From Fidelibacterota bacterium (GTDB taxonomy: Bacteria > Fidelibacterota > Marinisomatia > Marinisomatales > CAZVFT01): a DNA stretch of 14,868 bases. How positions within the stretch are numbered: position 1 is the first letter of the stretch; each line of letters begins with the position of its first letter. Both the position numbers and the translations under genes were made by a program. Location of the stretch: contig JACNLN010000145.1 of NCBI GenBank assembly GCA_014381485.1, positions 1-14,868 on the forward strand, in the 5' to 3' direction. Shown here piece after piece: positions 14,830-14,868 of the stretch. The notes under the pieces are model-generated. The model had not been told where the DNA came from. It ran no database searches and was given only the letters and a program-made list of their open reading frames with translations.

Positions 14830-14868
14830 TGTTTTACATAATTACATATTTTTTAGTAAATAATGCCA

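Noticed and set aside
1..14868. CRISPR array, tRNA or rRNA gene, prophage or transposase gene
   Set aside because: No regularly spaced repeats, no cloverleaf-like or rRNA sequence beyond one 10-base word, and no phage or transposase protein were seen.

Overview
The window reads as ordinary chromosome of a Gram-negative (two-membrane) bacterium of the FCB group. Three things point there: two large TonB-dependent receptors with an N-terminal carboxypeptidase-regulatory-like domain, short signal peptides ending in W-S-Q or W-G-Q, and a secreted M1 metallopeptidase that appears to carry an outer-membrane barrel. The style resembles Neomarinimicrobiota/Marinimicrobia or Calditrichota, but that placement is an impression; no rRNA or other marker settles it. 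All nine genes lie on the + strand, and DNA between genes is AT-rich.

Layout. (1) 83-3058: M1-type zinc peptidase with a probable C-terminal barrel. (2) 3216-3644: small cytosolic protein of unknown function, TTG start, followed by a terminator-like hairpin. (3) 3799-4809: radical SAM enzyme of the AmmeMemoRadiSam type (amrS), without its usual partners nearby. (4) 4929-11654: a tightly packed unit of a PadR-family repressor, an Acg-like (nitroreductase-fold) lipoprotein overlapping it by 4 bases, and two tandem paralogous TonB-dependent receptors. An ATGT-N8-ACAT dyad, the known PadR operator pattern, lies 64 bases before padR. (5) 11787-12419: seven-helix membrane protein with a conserved C-terminal His/Asn/Asp motif. 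(6) 12420-12721: no gene; it holds a MITE-like inverted repeat and GC-rich palindromes. (7) 12722-14653: trigger factor and ClpP, the conserved protein-quality pair; clpX does not follow within the window. (8) 14654-14868: no gene; a GC-rich repeat at 14789-14829.

The most interesting part is the padR-acg-TBDR-TBDR unit. A ligand-sensing repressor, a flavin-fold lipoprotein in the envelope and two outer-membrane importers look like one regulated uptake or response module whose substrate cannot be read from sequence. The second is the peptidase: its last ~340 residues look like an Omp85-type barrel, which would tether the enzyme in the outer membrane. The trigger factor/ClpP pair and amrS are housekeeping or widespread genes.
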